A stretch of 64,000 nt of DNA from Lunularia cruciata (lineage: Eukaryota > Streptophyta > Marchantiopsida > Lunulariales > Lunulariaceae), in contig OX419759.1 in the NCBI GenBank assembly GCA_948567375.1, positions 12,740,744 through 12,804,743 on the forward strand, read 5' to 3'. The position numbers and the translations under genes were made by a program. Each line of letters begins with the position of its first letter. Within the stretch, counting starts at the first letter, position 1. The notes beneath the pieces were generated by a model. That model saw nothing but the letters and a program-made list of their open reading frames with translations. It was not told where the DNA came from and made no database searches. This document shows positions 46,189 through 55,936 of the stretch, piece by piece.

Positions 46189-46927
46189 TGTAATACCAAG
46201 AGCTAGCCATATGATCTAGATGTGAAATTTGGTTTGGTAACATCTAGAATGATGTTATACATGATGGTCAAAATAGATCAGATAGAAGTATCACTAAAAG
46301 AGTACTTCTACAAATAGAGCAGAAACCAAAATAGACTTGAGAACCTTAGAACCAATAGCTAGACATATGATTTAAAGGTGAGAATTGGTTTGGTAACATC
46401 TAGAAGGATGTTACACATAATGGACTAAACAGATCAGAAAGAGATATCACCAAAATGGGACTTCTACTAATAGAGTAGGAATCGAAATATGCTTGAAATC
46501 TTTAAAGGCAATTTTGGAGGCCTAAACGGATGAATTAGGCCTCAAAAATATATTGATTCCCCCCCCCCCCCAATTGAAGAAAGGGTGGCCTTCCCTTGCC
46601 CCTGGTTTGTCTTGTCAAGAGCTTTCCAACGGTACCTTACATGATTCTAAGACTCCTACATGAAGATTCCCTAAAAGATTCCCTCCGGTCAAAGCTTGTT
46701 TGACCAATCAGATAGGACCTAGACCAACATGTCACCCATCCAAGTAAGTAATCCAAGGGTGGAGCTTGCTGACATGTCACCTATTTGTGTGCCTAATCCT
46801 ATGGTAGAGCTTCCTTGGAGGAGATCCTCTTTGTCTATATAATAAAGTGAAGGTGCTCCTTTGGGGCACCAAATGTAGAGTGTGTAATTTGTGTTTCTCT
46901 CTCTTCTCTTGTTCTCAAAGTATTACA
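46189..46927 (+). repeat. Solo LTR, family W, copy 2, in Z
   Basis: 739 bp, TGTAATACCAAGAGC...AAGTATTACA, flanked by the exact target duplication CTTGG (46,184-46,188 and 46,928-46,932). The first about 160 bp occurs twice in tandem (second unit from about 46,353). TATA box TATATAAT at about 46,836. It interrupts the coiled-coil part of the Z ORF. Contains a run of 13 C. Confidence 0.92.
46559..46571 (+). repeat. Homopolymer of 13 C in W copy 2
   Basis: The other W copies have a mixed ATTCCCCC or similar sequence here, so the run is a local expansion. Its length may also be a sequencing artefact. Confidence 0.85.
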
Positions 46928-47194
46928 CTTGGCCACTTCTTCTAATGCCTTTTCCTTTTCTTGTTGTGCTCCTTGCATAGTGTGGTGAAGTTGTCCAAGC
47001 ATAGTAGAGTAATCTATGATTTCTCCATGTGGCTAGTGGTAGGATGGAAGTATCTTCTCCATCATTCTCTAATGTTGATCCTATGGTGTGGATGACCAAT
47101 CTATAAGGAAGTACTAAAGTAACCAAGCTAGTTCTCTTTGGCTTGATCTTGCTCCTTCCTCCTTCATGGTAGGTGCCAAGGAATCTCCTTCACA

Positions 47195-47882
47195 ATAATG
47201 TTTTGAGGATAGTAGAAAAACATAGAAGACAAAATACAAGTTTCACACTCAAACTCCGATGCTCCCAAAGGAGCACCTTGACTGTATTATATAGCAAAGG
47301 GGACTCCTCTTAAGGGAGCTTCACCCTTGGATCAGATACATGGATTGGTGACCTGTAAGCAAGTTTTGCCCTTAGATTGGTTGCATGCATGGGTGACATG
47401 TCTGATCCTATCTGGTTGGTCAAACCATCTTTGAGTGGAGGAAATCTTTAGAGAATCTTCCTATAAGAATCTCCAAATTGCATGGGTGAGGTACCGTTGG
47501 AAAGCTCTTGATGAGACAAACCTGGGGAAGGAAAGGCCAGCCTTCCTTTTACTAGGGGGAATCTACCCATTTTTGAGGCCTAATTCATCCATTTAGGCCC
47601 TCAAAAGATTTCAAGCATATTTTGATTTTGCCCTATTAGTAAAAGTAACCTTTTGGTGATACTTCTTTCTGATCTGTTTATTTATTCCATCACCCCTAGA
47701 TCATAAGTCTAACAATTGGTTTTAAGGTTTTCAAGTCTGTTTTGGTTTTTGCCATATTAGTAGAAGTACTCTTTTGGTGATAGTTCTATTTGATCTATTT
47801 AGTCTATCATGTATAGCATCTTTCCAGATGTAGCCAATCCAAATTTCACCTCTAGATCATGTGTCTAGCTATTGGTATTACA
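47195..47882 (-). repeat. LTR, family W, copy 3, inverted relative to copy 2
   Basis: On the minus strand it begins TGTAATACCAATAGCTAG at 47,882 and follows copy 2 block by block, including the duplicated 5' subrepeat, the AATTAGGCCTCAAAAATG block and the TATA box (about 47,285-47,293). The end at about 47,195 (CTCAAAACATTAT on the minus strand) is diverged, and no target duplication could be placed. With copy 2 it forms an inverted pair of about 0.7-kb arms around a 270-bp spacer of Z coding sequence. Confidence 0.85.
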
Positions 47883-48099
47883 TGCATCCTTGCTTATTTT
47901 GATGATGAAAATGAGTTCTTTGTCCTCATGTTTTTCTACTCATCTAAAGCCTTGGGAGTCTTTGGCCCTAGATGTTCTTGATCTCCTCTTCTTGTTTGGC
48001 CAGATTCTTTGACCTTGTTTGACTCTTTGGCCTCAAGTACATCTTTAGCCACTAGTATTCTTTTGTCTTGAAGAACTACTTCACCTTTGGGTAGGAATA

Positions 48100-49175
48100 C
48101 ATTAGGTTCTTATTCTATGACAAATGCTCCTTTGGAATCATTCTTTCCCTTTGTTTGTGTACTTCTCCTTCCAACTAGAGAGCTTATTGTGACTCTCTTA
48201 GGCAATATGGATGGAGTAGATTGAACTTCTTCTCTTCCTTTTTCCTCCTTATCTTCTTATAAAGAGATGATTATTCAAGGGAAGGACTCCTTGCTGGCTA
48301 TAGGTATGACAACTTCTTGTTATCTAGCTTGATCCTCTACTTCTCGATGGGAGGCCGGTTCACCTTTGTCCTCATCTTTTCTTCTTGTTGGGTGGGATTT
48401 TCCTTGCCTTCTTCTTCTTCATCATCAATCACTTGGGTTTTCCTTGTTCTCTTCTTTACTTTCACCTTTGGCTTTGAAGGTGTGGTCTTCTTCTTCTTTG
48501 CAACTTTTTGGACTTCTTTGGCTATCTCTTCCAATCTCTTCTTTTTGCAGCCCAAGGTGTTGTGGGTTTCTTCTAGATGGAAAAATTTTCCAATGTGGGA
48601 AAATTCAGCATCTAAAAATGCATACATCCTTTCCATCTTGTCCTTATCTTGCAGATTATTGAAGTGTCCTTTGCAAAAGTAGTAATTGGAATACTTCTCA
48701 TTCTCTATTAAAGTCAAAAAGCCCATCTTAAAAATGAACCACAAAGGAGGATAGAACTATCACTCCTCCTTCCTTGTTCATATGTCCACCAAGTTCTTGC
48801 ACATGCCACCAAAACATTGCTGCCCAGTTTATAGGCCTTCCTTTGTACAAGTACTTGAAGAAGATTACCTGGCTTTTGTTCAAGTAGGTCATTTGTTTAG
48901 ACTTGAACAATCCTCATTATTGAATTGGCAAGGGTTCTCCGGGTAAGATCTTTGTATTTGAGTATTGACCAACCATTTTTGGTCTTGTCCTCCTTGAATG
49001 CCCCTTGAACTATATCTCCATCCTTGCATCCATGTTCGGGTCCAATGGTCAAGTCAAATGCAAGTCTAAAGTCATGGTATTTAGGATTGAATTCTCCAAC
49101 CCTAACACTTTTGTAACTCTTTTGTCTAGGTGAAAAGAATTCCTTGTAAGTAAGTTCTTTAGCCTTCAGTCTCAA
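48100..49175 (-). pseudogene. LTR-borne ORF of Z, N-terminal domain and charged linker
   Basis: Best preserved N-terminal copy. Starts at ATG 49,175: about 15 residues then FFSPRQKSYKSVRVGEF, an FDLTIG block, KYKDLTRRTLANSIMRIVQV. Frameshift at about 48,900; then QVIFFKYLYKGRPINWAAMF. Second shift at about 48,735; then SSFVVHFKMGFLTLIENEKY, DAEFSHIGKFFHLEETHNT, a basic patch (KKKRLEEIAKEVQKVAKKKK, then more Lys/Arg) and an acidic patch DDEEEEGKE (48,744-48,337). A broken linker runs to about 47,900, where a W LTR intervenes. X copies and Y share the order and key residues. The basic patch could be a nuclear signal (inference). Function unknown. Confidence 0.78.
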
Positions 49176-49520
49176 TTATCTTGAATATTTTGAAGGATTG
49201 CATGATTGCTCAACTCCCATTTCCACATCAAGAATTCAACCTTCATGTTGCGGAAAAAATCTGCTCTACAATGTATTGCCTATTTGGTCAATTTATGTGA
49301 TATAAGAACAATCTGAGGTGCTGCTCCATCACATTTGGTGCTTGGGCACTATGGCCATAGCCTTCCTTCTCATTGCTAAGTAAGAGTTCCACTTGCAAAA
49401 AATTCTCTTATTACAATTCTAAGTCTTGCAACTTCTTGCCAAAGGTAGGTAGAGGTCTCATTTAGCTAAGGATCACACTTGTATATTCTAGAAAATTGAA
49501 GGTGGCAAGTCTGATCTAAG

Positions 49521-49528
49521 TTTTATAG
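49521..49528 (-). promoter_or_regulatory. TATA box of Z
   Basis: The minus strand reads CTATAAAA. With Y removed it is about 420 bp from the Z start and 353 bp before ATG 49,175, the same layout as in X and Y. Confidence 0.6.
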
Positions 49529-50234
49529 TGTTGATTGAACCATTATGAATTTTTGGAAGGTACTCCATAGGTGAGTGGTTTTGACCCACACATGTGAGTG
49601 TGTCAAATGGTTATTATTGTAACTTCTTGTTCATACTGTCACATTCATGTTATCAGGATTTATTTGAATTGATTGAATTTTGGGCCAAAGGTGAATGACA
49701 TCAAAGGTCTATTTAGGTCAAAGGAATTTATCCTCTAAGTCCTCAGAATTGTTTCCTTTCCTTGTTTCTTTCCTTGCCTTGTGTGATACACTTCTCCTTC
49801 TTTTCTTCTTCTTAGTGAGATTTCTTCATATGCCAAGTGTAGTACCCACATTTTTTGGTTTTGGATAGTTTTAGGAAAATTTGAAGAAGAAGAAGTACGT
49901 GAGTAAAGCCTAAAGAGTGCTGAACGGGAAAGAAATTAGAAAAAACGTGTGTGTGGGTCAAACCTAAAGTCAACCTCGGGTAAAGATCAAAGGACCCAAG
50001 AGGTACAAGACACAAAGACAAAGACAAAGAAGGTGAGACTTTGTATCAGGCGGTATGGTCTGATCCAAAGAACCTGTAAAAAACTTCTTTGGAGTGTGCC
50101 CAATCAAGAAAGTATGCAGGAAGAAAGTAATGACCTTGGGATCAAGAAGTTCTTGATAATGACAAGAAACCAATCCCACAGAATCGGTGATTGGAGAGGA
50201 GAAACAACTGAAGAATGACCAATCAGTGCAGGAC

Positions 50235-50242
50235 TATAAAAT
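50235..50242 (+). promoter_or_regulatory. TATA box of Y
   Basis: TATAAAAT, 397 bp after the LTR start and 372 bp before ATG 50,607. Confidence 0.65.
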
Positions 50243-50606
50243 TAAGAGTGGTGCAAGGAAGCATTGCAATGTCCAATTGCTACCCTATCCCTATTCAGAG
50301 TTGACCCAAAGTAATGCAAATTGCAAATCTGTAGGAAGAGGAGTGGGTTAGGATCTCGGGAACAATCTTCCACAAGAAGAAGTGAGGAAACACACAATGA
50401 CCCAAAAGTGAGTAAGTAGAGTGTGGTGAGGGGACTTGCAATTCATAGGTTAGAAGTAATAGCGTGGATCAAGGTCTTGTTGAGACTTTGCATCACGTTC
50501 TTGGCCTGGAACTAGAACTTCAATTTTCCAGGTTTCATGGTAGAGATCATAGCGAGCAAATGCAAGGATAGACCGAAGCACAAGAGGAAGAGAGGAACCC
50601 AGCTCA

Positions 50607-52440
50607 ATGGATGGAGTTGGATTGGAGAGTATTCTTGGGGAGAGAGGCAAGAGAGGTAGGAGGTACCACCTTCTATCGGAAGTGTGATGCTTCAAAAAGA
50701 GACTGCCAAAGTGAGGATTTTGTTCAATCAACCTCAAACCAAGAATAGGTATAAGGTAGATAGTTATAAGGACCCCAAGTGGAGAGGGATTGTAAGCGCA
50801 ATGATTGAAATGTTCAAGCTAGAGAAAACCACCTATGTTACAATACAATAGGCGGTGTTCTTTCACCAAATGTTTGCAGGAGAGGTAATAAATTGGGTGC
50901 AATATTTGCATCAAAGAGTGGTGTAGATGATTTTGGGAGGAAGACTAGATATGCCACCGCATTATTTCATGCCCTTTGCAGCACACTTTTACTTTGGGTT
51001 GAACTTGCTGACTTTGGAAGAAAGAAATCAAATGTGCTTGCACTTTCATCCAGATATACGGAAGGAGGCGGATGTAGATGAATGATATTATATGGAGAGG
51101 GTGCAAGACAGGAATGAGTACTACAAGAAAAGTGGGAAGGAGAAAAAAGTAGCAATTGACATTCCAAGGGCTAGGAAGAGAGCCAAGCTTGAGAGTTTCC
51201 TTGCAATAGTCCAACCCCAAAAGGTGCAAAAGCTTAACCCAACGGCATTGATGTTGAAGATGCAAGAAGCCATGCAGGAATCCAAAGAAGAGTAGGAAGG
51301 AGAAACTAGATTGAAGGAAGAAGCATGAGGAGAAGAAGAGGAGTTCACTCTACAAAGTGAAGAATTGAGTTGTGGTAGTGAAGGCAAGGTAGAGGTTCAG
51401 CAAACCAGAAGGCTGATGGAGGATGCACAGAAGCGGAGTCCAAAAGTTGCTATAATTGAACGGGGAGGTGAGAAGAAGGAAGAAGAAGTTGTGGCACGAC
51501 CACAAACTGCCAGACAAAAGAATAGTGTGCACGCAGCCAAGGTGGAGCCCAATAAAGTTATCATGGAAGAGGAGGAAAGCTCAGATGATGAAACCTCAAA
51601 AGTACAAAGATGATTACTTTGGGGTAAGGTGCAAGAAGTAGAGTTGTCGAAAGACGATGGCCAAGCCAAAGCCAAGAAATGCAAAGGAGTGGAGTATCTA
51701 TCAAAAGTAGTATGTCCACTATTGGTGTTTTTGCAGCAAAAGAAAGTAGAAATGGTAAGTGCCAATCTCAATGTGCATGATGAGTTGGCAGTAGTGAAGA
51801 CCTGGAGTGCGGAAACTTTGTTGTTGTGAAGTAAGTTACAAGGGTGGAGATGGAAGCTAAAGAACTTTGGGTTGAGGAGATTCTTTGGAGTAAGCACTTT
51901 GAAGTTATGAGGGAGGATTTAGTAAAGTGTTGTGAGGAGGCAAAGGAGATGATAGCCTTGGTTGCGGTGTTGAAGGGAGAAATTGCAGATGCTTGAGTAG
52001 AATTAATACACTTGAAGGCAAGTATAGCAGTGATGGAGCAAGAATTGGAAAGGTTCAAGAAGAAGGCTGCTAAGAAAGCTCAAGCCTGGCAATGGGAGTT
52101 AGCAAAGCGTAGTAGAGAAGAAGATTGTTTGTGAAGATTGGTGAGAGTAGCAAAAGAGAAAATATTTGTGAATCAAAGGGAGAAGGAGGCATTGAAGGCT
52201 TAATTTGAAGATGAGATCCAGATGTATTGAAATGAATTTGAGGAAGAAAGGAAGAAGGAGAAGCTCAAGATTGTAGGTAAAACTGATGAGGTAGTCAATG
52301 TAGTGAATGAAATCAAGGTAATAATGAGCACAAAAGTTGAAGGTAAACTCAAGGAAGCAAGATTGCATGAGCTGAAATTACTAGTGCAGGAGACACGCAA
52401 GTGAAAGGCAAAGGACACGGAGTTGAATAATTTGTTAATT
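50607..52440 (+). pseudogene. LTR-borne ORF of Y, nearly full length
   Basis: ATG 50,607 opens with MDGVGLESILGERGKRGRRY, which resembles the start of X copy A (RQK..GNRF). N-terminal domain across frame breaks: VDSYKDPKWRGIVSAMIEMF, then AVFFHQMFAGEVINWVQYL, then MPPHYFMPFAAHFYFGLNLL and TLEER, ending with a basic patch PRARKRAKLESF (about 51,160-51,195). Acidic/Glu-rich linker to about 51,613, with EEEESSDDE. Coiled coil from about 51,838 to 52,430 (EQELERFKKKAAKKAQAWQW, then more heptads). About ten stops and several shifts. Roughly 600 residues if continuous. Same domain order as X copy B and Z. Function unknown. Confidence 0.75.
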
Positions 52441-53603
52441 CATCTGTGAGAACGTGTAGATAGGAAGATGTTAGAGGTAGGAGACAATGTGTGTCTTAGA
52501 CTAGATCTTAAAAGGACGGAGTTAGACAAACTTTGTAGTGAAGTACAAGAAGTAAGAAGACCCAAAGTTGTAGAAATATGAGTACAAGTGTATTCAAAGT
52601 TGTCATTTGAGACATTAGAGAAGAGTGGGTTGGAAGATAATGAATTAGACAAAGTACCCACTAGTGCAATTGCATTTTGTAGTGAAGATATTGTAGAGAT
52701 AGAAGAGTTAGGAGTGGGATTGAGCAGACCCAAAGATGGTAAAATTCTTGAATGATCCTTGGGGTTGGAAGCCAAAGTTGAGGTTGACATTGGATTGGAT
52801 TAGAAATAATTTTGAGATTTGAAGAGGCAGATATGAAGAGGTGCATTGTCATTTTGGATCTGTAGATTAAAAAAGTTGTTGTAGAATGGTATAGTTGTTA
52901 GTAACTGTTGATTGCTTTAGTATTTAAGGGGAGCATTTGCAATATGTTTTTGTTCAATATTTATAATTTTTGAAGATAGATAAAGCAAAGTGCTGATTTT
53001 AGTGCTCGTCATTTGAGCTTAATTCCGAGTATCAACTTTGTGATTGTGTTTATGAGTGATTGGAGAATTTTGAAGTGCAAATCAGTGTGCTTGTTGGATG
53101 TTGGATTCTGTAGCCTTGATCTTCATCTTGTGTGTTTGATCCTGAGTGAAGTGCAATTGGAGCAATGCCTTGATAGATTTGAGAGGAATTGTAGTGTTGG
53201 TAGTATTCTGCATTTGTGAGTGCAACATAGTGTTGATATGAAGCAATTTTGATCAAGGAAGTTGTGCCTTCAGTGGAGTTGTGGAACACAATTCTGAGTT
53301 AAAGTTGTCTTGCAGTGAAATGCCGTCTTTGGGAGAATCTGAATCATCACAATCAAGATTTGTTTGGATAGAATTTGATATATTGTGATTGTGGGTGTAT
53401 GAATTCATGACAATTTGTCAAGATTGTGAGCTTGTTACTCTCTTCTAGGTGTAGTTTCTACCTGAGATATTAAAGACGCAACCAAGAAGAACTAAGATTG
53501 TTATTGTTTGAATTTGTATTTGACCAATTCTGACTAGTATCTCTACGGGAATGAACTTTACTTACTTGATTACCACAAAAGTGATATTTGCCAGGTTGTC
53601 ACA
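52441..53603 (+). other. Y LTR, part downstream of its ORF
   Basis: 52,441-52,800 still has coding texture (Lys/Glu/Val-rich) and may be the ORF C-terminus. 52,800-53,603 is non-coding and T/G-rich; near the end TCTACGGGAATGAACTTTAC precedes the LTR terminus. No other gene is seen. Confidence 0.5.
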
Positions 53604-54730
53604 CAAGGTAGCTTGTATAAAACCTTCTTCCAACCTTGGCAAACTGCTATTTATTGACAAATTTTATGATAATCAATAAAAATTTGAAAAATTGGCAGAT
53701 TTTGTGAAAAGGTAAGATGTCATAGTAATCAAGATAGGATTAGCAAAGAGTGCCATAGGTATAATTAGGATCTCTTCCACATTACAACCATTAGATTTCA
53801 TCAACGGATAAGTAAAACATGTATAAAGGTTTTAGTCCAATGTTCACAAGGTTCATTTGGTGCATCCTACTTTTGTAATAAATGAAGTTTATACCATCAA
53901 GCTCTTTGCATCAATGTATGCATATTCGTCTGCACCTTGTATGAAGGATTACATGATTAATTGAGTAGAGGTGAGGAATCTTAAAGTAGGAGTATAGACA
54001 TGTGAGTGAGTGACATCATTCATGTTTGCCTCTAGTATTCATATTTGGAGGCTCTAAATGACCAATGACCAATGGCAATACATTCATAGACTATGAAATG
54101 TAAGGAGAATTATAAAGTACCACAAGATTGAAAGATTAAGTGGCATGATCCATTGATGACTCTTGTCAAGTCATGCCTTCTAGGAAGAGTAAAACACTAC
54201 TTCATGGTTGAGTATCTCAAAAGATCCTCTCTCTTTCTTTGTACTCATATTTTAGGACACTACTCATATGACTTTGTAGTAATGTAGACCTTGTATGACC
54301 ACAAACTTTGCAAGGCAAAGAAGGAACTCAGCATACACAAGTGTTCCAATAGCACCAATCTTGAATCCCATTGTACCCAAGGAAGATAGTGAAACTTTGG
54401 AGCAAAATAACCTTCATTACAAATGAGCCATCACATCTAGGGCTAAATTGGTTCAGACTTGTAACTAAAGTAATTCCTTTAATTTATGTTTTTTGTAATG
54501 TGCCATAGTGGATGACACTACACTCTTTTATAAATGGCTTTTGCCCAAGAAGTTAAATAGGAAACAACAAAGGAATGAAAATGTGACATTTTTTCCTCAA
54601 CTATAGTCATTTCTAGCCAGAATCCTTCTAAATTTTTTCTTAAAATTGTAACATGAGTACATAGATACTAGGATGTCACACCAATAAATGAAACCACCTA
54701 CCAGTGTACACAAGCATGTAGCAATGCAAA

Positions 54731-54945
54731 CAACACTTTACAAACACTTTACAAACATGAACTTGAAAATATTATGCATCAAAACACTTTACAAACACTT
54801 TACAAACATGAACTTGAAAATATTATGCATCAAAACACTTTACAAACACTTTACAAACATAAACTTGAAAATATTATGCATCAAAACACTTTAAAAACAA
54901 GAACTTGAAAAATATTAAGCTTCAAAACACTTTACAAACAAACAC
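54731..54945 (+). repeat. 51-bp tandem array with nested 11-bp repeat
   Basis: Units begin ATGAACTTGAAAATATTATG at 54,757, 54,808 and 54,859 (exact 51-bp spacing), with a fourth at about 54,899 shortened by one ACTTTACAAAC subunit. Inside each unit ACACTTTACAA is doubled. A 68-residue open frame across the array (repeating NLKILCIKT) is a by-product of the repeat, not a gene. Confidence 0.95.
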
Positions 54946-55936
54946 ATAGTGTTTTCCATTAACTTACATGAACTTGAACTTGAAACTATATAAATAATAT
55001 GTATTCTAATTGATTTAATAAACCAACAACTTATTGGTTGAAAATGAGATAATGTTGCATAACTCTATTTTTGGTCTTGTCTTTACCTTGCTCAAGTTTT
55101 AGGTTTTTCCACTCTGTTTCCACTTCTTAGATGAAATAACCATCCTCTTGTAACCATATGTATAATCAATTTATTAAAAAATTATGTAAAACTATACATT
55201 CATTGATCCACCTCAACAAGTATGTATTATTGCTAGGGTTTTTGAGTTGCACTCTTAATTCTCTAATCAAATGCTCTCAAACTTTTAGCACTCCTATATA
55301 ATGCTTGTTAATTATGGGGATCAATGGAACACATTTGTTGAAGAGATACTTGTCCTTTTTTTACGGTTGCTTGCAAGATTACACCAAATGATTCATTGGA
55401 AGATAAGTAGAATTTTGAAAGAGATATTGCCTCTTTTAAAAACTATTGTATGCTCCTTTGTGGTTCAATTTGGTCCAAATAGGAGGATTTTGTGAACTAG
55501 TCATGTCATGATATGACCTTGGCATTCCTACAAATGCAATAGCCATCAAATAAGAACCCTTAGAGCACCACCAATGCAATGAACATTAAAGATTACCTCA
55601 AATATGAAATATCAAATCATTGGACACATGTAAAGACCACAAAATACCATCTCAAATATCAAAGCATATATGCACTTACCTCCCATAAAATGAATTATCC
55701 TTTTTTTATCATAGTAAATCACTATTCCACTAATGGAATGTGAGCCCTTGCAGCTTAATTACAATTCATCATGAGTAGTTGGTCTAGCTTCTAAGGGGAC
55801 AATGTTTCATCTACCAATCCTACACATATCAAGAAACCTATTTACTCAAGTATGGATGAAATCCTCCTTCTCTCATCTTGATTCAGCTACACCACTTCAT
55901 TCCCAAAAATTAATAAGATGGTGTTATCTTTCAAGG
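54946..55936. other. AT-rich DNA, no gene seen
   Basis: No LTR ends or domains. Short frames at 55,301-55,495 and 55,802-56,092 have no recognisable content; the latter runs into a W LTR. Confidence 0.45.

Larger units (their letters stand above)
45560..47190 (-). pseudogene. LTR-borne ORF of Z, coiled-coil part
   Basis: Continues the Z ORF on the far side of the W insertions. 47,190-46,933 ends in LGQLHHTMQGAQQEKEKALEEVAK. After W (46,189-46,927) it resumes at 46,188 and reads KLREEGQALARKYIEEGKK, EEEIDALQGEVKKTKVKMM, and further Lys/Glu/Leu heptads to about 45,560, with scattered stops. Predicted long coiled coil, matching the coil in Y (51,838-52,430) and X copy B (43,265-44,090) by position and composition rather than by close sequence identity. 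Confidence 0.72.
49838..53603 (+). mobile_element. Element Y: long ORF-bearing solo LTR inserted in Z
   Basis: 3,766 bp, starting TGTAGTACCCACA and ending GGTTGTCACA, flanked by CAAG (49,834-49,837 and 53,604-53,607). Without Y, the Z sequence on both sides joins cleanly. No primer site, gag or pol. Layout is the same as X LTR and Z: TATA box (50,235), ORF start (50,607), charged linker, coiled coil (to about 52,430), then about 1.1 kb of non-coding tail. A third family. It is the innermost, hence younger than Z. Confidence 0.82.
44422..53724 (-). mobile_element. Element Z: long ORF-bearing solo LTR in X 3' LTR
   Basis: Flanked by an exact 5-bp duplication GTAAT (44,417-44,421 and 53,725-53,729). 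On the minus strand it begins TATGACATCTTACC (TG to TA) at 53,724 and ends GGGTTCTCACA at 44,422, like the X and Y LTR ends (TGTCACA, TTGTCACA). Net of Y and two W LTRs it is about 4.1 kb. No primer site, gag or pol inside, so it is best read as a solo LTR of a second X-like family. TATA box at 49,528 and an LTR-borne ORF from 49,175 downwards. Confidence 0.8.
18844..54680 (+). mobile_element. Element X: giant Ty3/gypsy retrotransposon, heavily nested
   Basis: Order: 5' LTR (18,844-26,254), tRNA-Asp-like primer site (about 26,261), gag, charged linker, protease, RT, RNase H, integrase, polypurine tract (34,954-34,966), 3' LTR (34,967-54,680). The two LTRs align block by block outside the insertions. 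Flanks TCAAC (18,839-18,843) and CCAAT (54,681-54,685) could be a target duplication with two transitions. Primer site, very long LTRs and protease-RT sequence point to the Athila/Tat (Ogre-like) side of Ty3/gypsy; the lineage is inference. Removing insertions leaves roughly 16-17 kb. All coding parts are broken. Inserted elements: a copia, two solo Cv LTRs, the Cv chromovirus, and Z (carrying Y and two W LTRs). Confidence 0.85.
34967..54680 (+). repeat. Element X 3' LTR (about 4.4 kb net, split by Cv and Z)
   Basis: Segments: 34,967-37,256, 43,265-44,416 and 53,725-54,680. Starts TGTGGTGACCTACC directly after the polypurine tract and ends GGATGTCACA. Joining the segments restores collinearity with the 5' LTR, for example the GGATTAGCAAAGAG block after 53,729 follows the CTACTTAAGTTAC block before 44,416, as at 25,320-25,345. 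Contains a TATA box and LTR-borne ORF copy B, which is more complete than copy A. Confidence 0.82.

Noticed and set aside
51397-51897. 166-residue minus-strand frame, the longest in the window
   Set aside because: It is the antisense of the Glu/Lys-rich linker of the Y ORF, giving Ser/Phe/Leu/Cys-rich low-complexity protein; the plus strand has the homologous, domain-ordered product.
44422-53603. TGTGAGAACC at 44,422 and its inverted counterpart near 53,603 as terminal inverted repeats of a DNA transposon
   Set aside because: They are the 3' termini of two separate LTRs in opposite orientation (Z and Y), each with its own target duplication.
54688-54894. 68-residue frame with repeated NLKILCIKT units
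   Set aside because: Direct translation of the 51-bp tandem array; 51 is divisible by three, so the frame stays open by chance.
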